Part shown: positions 60,388 to 64,000 of the stretch, piece by piece
Layout of the letters: each line of letters opens with the position of its first letter
Numbering within the stretch: position 1 is the stretch's first letter
NCBI RefSeq assembly: GCF_032884065.1
Contig: NC_088872.1
Location: forward strand, 4,526,001 to 4,590,000
DNA: 64,000 nucleotides
DNA from: Artemia franciscana
Taxonomy: Eukaryota; Arthropoda; Branchiopoda; Anostraca; Artemiidae
Reading direction: 5' to 3'
Position numbers and translations under genes: made by a program
Notes under the pieces: model-generated
Told to the model about the DNA's origin: nothing
Databases searched by the model: none
Seen by the model: the letters and a program-made list of their open reading frames with translations, nothing else

Positions 60388-60487
60388 NNNNNNNNNNNNN
60401 NNNNNNNNNNNNNNNNNNNNNNNNNNNNNNNNNNNNNNNNNNNNNNNNNNNNNNNNNNNNNNNNNNNNNNNNNNNNNNNNNNNNNNN
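60388..60487. other. Assembly gap of 100 N
   Basis: Exactly 100 N, the usual placeholder for a gap of unknown size. Frames crossing it are meaningless. Confidence 0.99.
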
Positions 60488-61835
60488 AAAGTACTCACGC
60501 TCATCATATGCGCTTGGTTTTTCACGCAAGTTCATCAAATTTCAGTAATGACTACATCCGATTCAATTGAAAACTTGTTTAGCTCTTCACTCTTTGAACT
60601 CTGACAGAGAACTCAATTTTATTAATTTGGGCTCTATTGTGGAATTCCAACTATGTATTTTTGTAATTGTTTCATTCATTACTTCTGCGTACTTGCTTCA
60701 TTCATAAAGACCGGTTTCAGTTGAAACTCCGGCCCAATGTGGCCTGTGGCGTTGCCAGCTCTACCGCTCGTCCACATCACGCCAAGCCAAATGTTTCACG
60801 AAGTATTACGATTTCGTCCTGCCGCTTGATACCACGGCAGGTAGATTTTGGGTCATATATTACATGGGACAGTCTGTGTTTGGTGGTGAGCTCCAATTTG
60901 GTGAATGTAATTTTAGGAAGTAGGAAATACTTCGAGCTGACTCGCCGTTTTACAGCATTTATCTTCCATTACAATAATTCCGTTTTTAGGAGAACATCCT
61001 AATGAATCATTTCCTCTAGTTAAAGGCATTCATTGTTTATTCAACTCAATATCGAAAATTACGAAATGTGCCAATAATATAAACAAAATTAAGAATTAAG
61101 TTAATTATGTATACCAGGCCTGCTCAACTTAAAATGAGTTGATGTCCATGTGCAACATGAAAAAGTAGACGTGTCCCTCCCCCATAGAGACATCTTGTGT
61201 GTCTATTAAGTATTATTGTGTTATGATTATTACTATCTCCGTTTTCAGTAAGCTCATAGTCATTAATTTTTGTACTTACAGATAGAAAATTATCGGAATA
61301 TTCATCTAGTAGCATAGGCTTACAATATTTTTGATTAGTTTCAAAGTTTTAATGGGTTTGCAAAATTTGTCTGATTTTTTGTAAGAAATTAATTTTTTAC
61401 GTTTAAACCTCGTAAAATGGAGCACAATAATAACGCTTATTAAGTAAGTTATTGTGATTAATTGTAATATGCTCTGTTGATCGCGAGGAATAACTGTGGC
61501 TAAATAGACCAGTCTGTTGCCAAAAAACTGATCAGCGTTGTCTCCCATGACAATAACCTGTCCTCAATACTATTTTGGGGGTATATATTAGGTTCCTATC
61601 TTATGGTGTGTTACTAAAATATACACTTTTTTAAAAATTACCTTGTTTATTTCTGGTTCTGTAAAAAATTAAATGTAGCTTAAACAAGCTGTGTCCAAAA
61701 GATTTTGTAACAAGATTAACACTCTGTATTATACTTATTCATCATAACAGAGTTAGAATCTTAAGCCGCGTCTTCATTAGTATTGTTGCTTGTATTAATT
61801 CGTGAATAACGGTATTAAGGATTCTTCATTTTTGT
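60488..61835. other. No gene supported
   Basis: The plus frame 60667-61002 is GC-richer but motif-free. The minus frame 61548-61306 begins MGDNADQFFGNRLVYLATVI and contains a hydrophobic stretch (LQLITITYLISVIIVLHF); no splice or family support was found. Confidence 0.35.
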
Positions 61836-61839
61836 GCCC

Positions 61840-62440
61840 ATTATTCTATTCTAAGAGGGTTTAGAGGTACGGCAGAACATATTTCTCTGCCGCTCAAACC
61901 TAATGAGATATACCAAAGTAAGATAGAAATATAATACTTTAGAAACGAATTTTAACTATATATCTGATTTTAAAAAAATCGAATTGAATTAAACCCGTTG
62001 ATTTTGAATTAAAATAAAGTAGTTGTGGGCATCAAGCCATGGCTAATAATAGAAAAAGCCAAGACAGGTAGTCCGATTGAGTAAGAGGCAAGTCTGGCAT
62101 AAGCCCTTATTAGGATTGTATAAAATGAAGTATATTTGGGCTATATGTTTGCACATCAGGAAGATTGGGATAAAGTACAGCGGGTCTGCGTGCCTAATGT
62201 TTTAGGTACAGTTATTCTGCATATTATGTAGTAAGAACTGTTTTCTAACTTCAAACTGTCCAAATACTTTACCCCATCCCCCAAATATGCAATTATTTAA
62301 TCCAAAATATATTTTTTCCGTCTGTTTTGTTACTCCTCTGTGTCTTGTCTCACGCTAAGCTGAAAGAAAGTAACGAAAAAAATTGTTTCTATAATGCGTC
62401 AACGAATGAACAACTTGAACGGTAGGGCGTATATCATACA
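61840..62440 (+). repeat. Fold-back repeat 'TTTGGGCTATAT', copy
   Basis: TATTTGGGCTATATGTTTGC at about 62136, AGCGGGTCTGCGTGCCTAAT, TACAGTTATTCTGCATATTA, then the inverted CCCAAATATGCAATTATTTA and AAAATTGTTTCTATAATGCG follow the order of the copy at 26858-27420. Noncoding. Confidence 0.65.
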
Positions 62441-62747
62441 AGATTTATTTATCTTTCATTTATGGTAATTACTATTCTTTTGAATCTTGATTTGTTTATT
62501 CCTTTTGAGTTCTCTTCGTTTTAGGTTTCATCTATTGATTCATGATACATTGATTCCTGGTCTTTTTATGTTTGAGTTCGTTATCCGTTTTAATTTCTGT
62601 TTGTTTTGGATTTGTAGATTGATTTATCGTATTTTGTCTTCGTTTTAATTGTAAACGAAAAAAAAAAACGAAAATTATTTTATTATTTAATAACCTGAAT
62701 ATCAACACAGTTATTCCCATCAACCAACAGTAGGTTGTACGAAAATG

Positions 62748-63055
62748 TGGTTCAATCCCACTTTCTAGGGCTACAATGAAAGAAAGGTTGAGATGGCCAC
62801 ACTCTGCGTATGAAGGATGACAGATTGCCGAAGATTGGCCTTTTTGACCAACCGTCTGGGGCTATACGGAAAACAGGTCGTCCTCGTCTGGGTTGGGAGG
62901 ATGTCATAAATAAAGATTTAAAGGAAATGGGAACTTCCTGGGAGGGTGTAAAGAGGGAGACCTTGAATAGATTAGGTTGGAGGAGGAGCGTGCGTAGCTG
63001 TGTTGGCCTCAGGCGGCTTGGTGCTGCAGTTAGTTAGTAGTAGTAGTAGTAGTTA
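62748..63055 (+). mobile_element. LINE 3' end with (TAG)n tail
   Basis: Starting MKERLRW (62776) and, after one frame change near 62800, the frame reads RMKDDRLPKIGLFDQPSGAI, RKTGRPRLGWEDVINKDLKE, MGTSWEGVKRETLNRLGWRR and ends VGLRRLGAAVS. This is the characteristic C-terminus of endonuclease-reverse-transcriptase LINEs (R-W-x-G-H-x-x-R-M, G-R-P-x-x-x-W). It stops at 63035-63037 directly in a (TAG)n run to 63053. Microsatellite tails of this kind are typical of RTE-like elements. The copy at 1-165 shares its 5' break. Confidence 0.8.
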
Positions 63056-63907
63056 TATCCTAGATACAGAACCTCACTTAAAGAATGTAATTCACTAACA
63101 TTCACATTAAGGGGGGAGGGGGTAGGACTAATTGATTGGTACATCAGAAGTGACTAACTGAAAGTCGTGAATTTAACTGAAACACCGTTTTTGTGTGACT
63201 TGCATATTGGACAGCAGTAAAAGGAACGAAATCAGGCATAACCCTCATGGGAGGGAGAACTGCCCTATGGGAGAGGGAGCTGCCCCCCCCCCTCGACGAT
63301 GCCCCTGTATTTCCCTCATGAATTCAGAAATTGAATTTTAATTAACCCAAATCAGGAGCAATTAAAATTATTTTAATCACCAAACTGACCCAAAGATGAT
63401 GACAAGCAAGATTAAAAGGAATACCAGTAGTTCAAGCTTAGTCACTAAAAGAGATAGTGTGATGAATATTCAGGATAAATATCCGATTCCGTCCGACTGA
63501 AAGCCAAGGCCGTATCCAGGGAGTGGAAGTTGACCCCCCCCCCCGCATGTGTATGTCTCACCCCACCCCCTAAAAAAATCCTAAATACAGCCCCTCTGAA
63601 AGCGATCAATGTTATATCGTGGAAAAGCAAAAAGAAAAAGATCGCACATATTTAAGATCTAAGCGATTCAAGTAATTTAGCCATCTCTGATAATAACCAA
63701 GGACAAAAGGAAGTCGAGAAATCAATGAAGTAAAGAATCGATTTCATAATTGCGAAACAACACTACCACTAAGATTTTCCTTTTTTAATTGGCTTCTTCT
63801 CTGTTTGTGTTTTACCAGGCCTATAAATTTCGGGTACTTGAGTATTCTTTGGGCTAATGTAATAATGTTAAAAAAAAAAACACCGTAAATTGAACTAACT
63901 CGAATAC
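63056..63907. other. No gene; G/C-tract dispersed repeat
   Basis: 63230-63310 and 63505-63595 contain G and C runs with GGCCGTATCCAGGGAG...AATACAGCCCCT, the dispersed repeat also seen near 17940 and 37410. Nothing coding is supported. Confidence 0.45.
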
Positions 63908-63932
63908 CTTCAGGATTCCCATTATTAGCAGG
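63908..63932 (-). other. Possible 25-bp exon (very weak)
   Basis: On the minus strand CCTGCTAATAATGGGAATCC-TGAAG lies between CACATTTATACAG and GTATTC. It would read PANNGNPE and end in phase 1, which suits the start of 44850-44978. With only 25 bp and a non-consensus donor this may well be chance. Confidence 0.15.
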
Positions 63933-64000
63933 CTGTATAAATGTGTGTGTTTTTGAACTACTCCTTTTTTAGAGATAGAGATGCTATTATTGCAAGTAAT

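Noticed and set aside
60260-60604. Frames crossing the N block
   Set aside because: The sequence is unknown there, so continuity is not real.

Overview
This window looks like intron-rich, repeat-dense DNA of an animal, most likely an arthropod. It is AT-rich, has (TA)n runs up to about 330 bp, two piggyBac elements, several 5'-truncated LINE tails and many fold-back (long inverted repeat) elements. The repeats resemble crustacean (Artemia-like) DNA as I remember it; that is an unverified guess. No prokaryotic gene organisation is present.

The only likely host gene I can support is on the minus strand and is very thinly spread. Three exon-like segments with good splice sites and matching phases (44850-44978, 38914-39010, 17031-17097) read as a Ser/Thr-rich juxtamembrane stretch, one transmembrane helix with a basic stop-transfer, and an acidic cytoplasmic piece. 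The implied introns are about 5.8 kb and 21.8 kb. The rest of the gene is outside the window or unrecognised. Two very small candidate exons (42665-42686, 63908-63932) are weak.

Mobile elements fill most of the remainder. PiggyBac-1 (27779-30030, plus) has TTAA at both ends and an internally deleted transposase. PiggyBac-2 (55656-59289, minus) has an almost complete transposase with two in-frame stops and carries a nested 933-bp TIR element (57751-58683). A fold-back superfamily ending in TAAGGAGCGAC builds composite palindromes at 5780-8200 and 50540-52905, with many solo or partial copies. A second family (18257-19690, 32787-34872 inverted, 48629-50471) carries internal tandem units of about 300 bp; its first copy holds a decayed proline-tRNA-like sequence. 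Other fold-back families, short TIR elements (36935-37226, 40183-40341, 48287-48622) and a 220-bp hairpin (53216-53438) are also present.

LINE remains lie at 1-165, 1635-1877, 13505-13960, 30346-30720, 35473-35780 (with a 14-bp target-site duplication) and 62748-63055. Tandem arrays include a ~190-bp satellite (12754-13470), a 32-bp minisatellite (11516-11630) and a ~60/70-bp minisatellite with a three-unit higher-order period (53805-54905). There is a 100-N assembly gap at 60388-60487. All identifications are by eye without database search.
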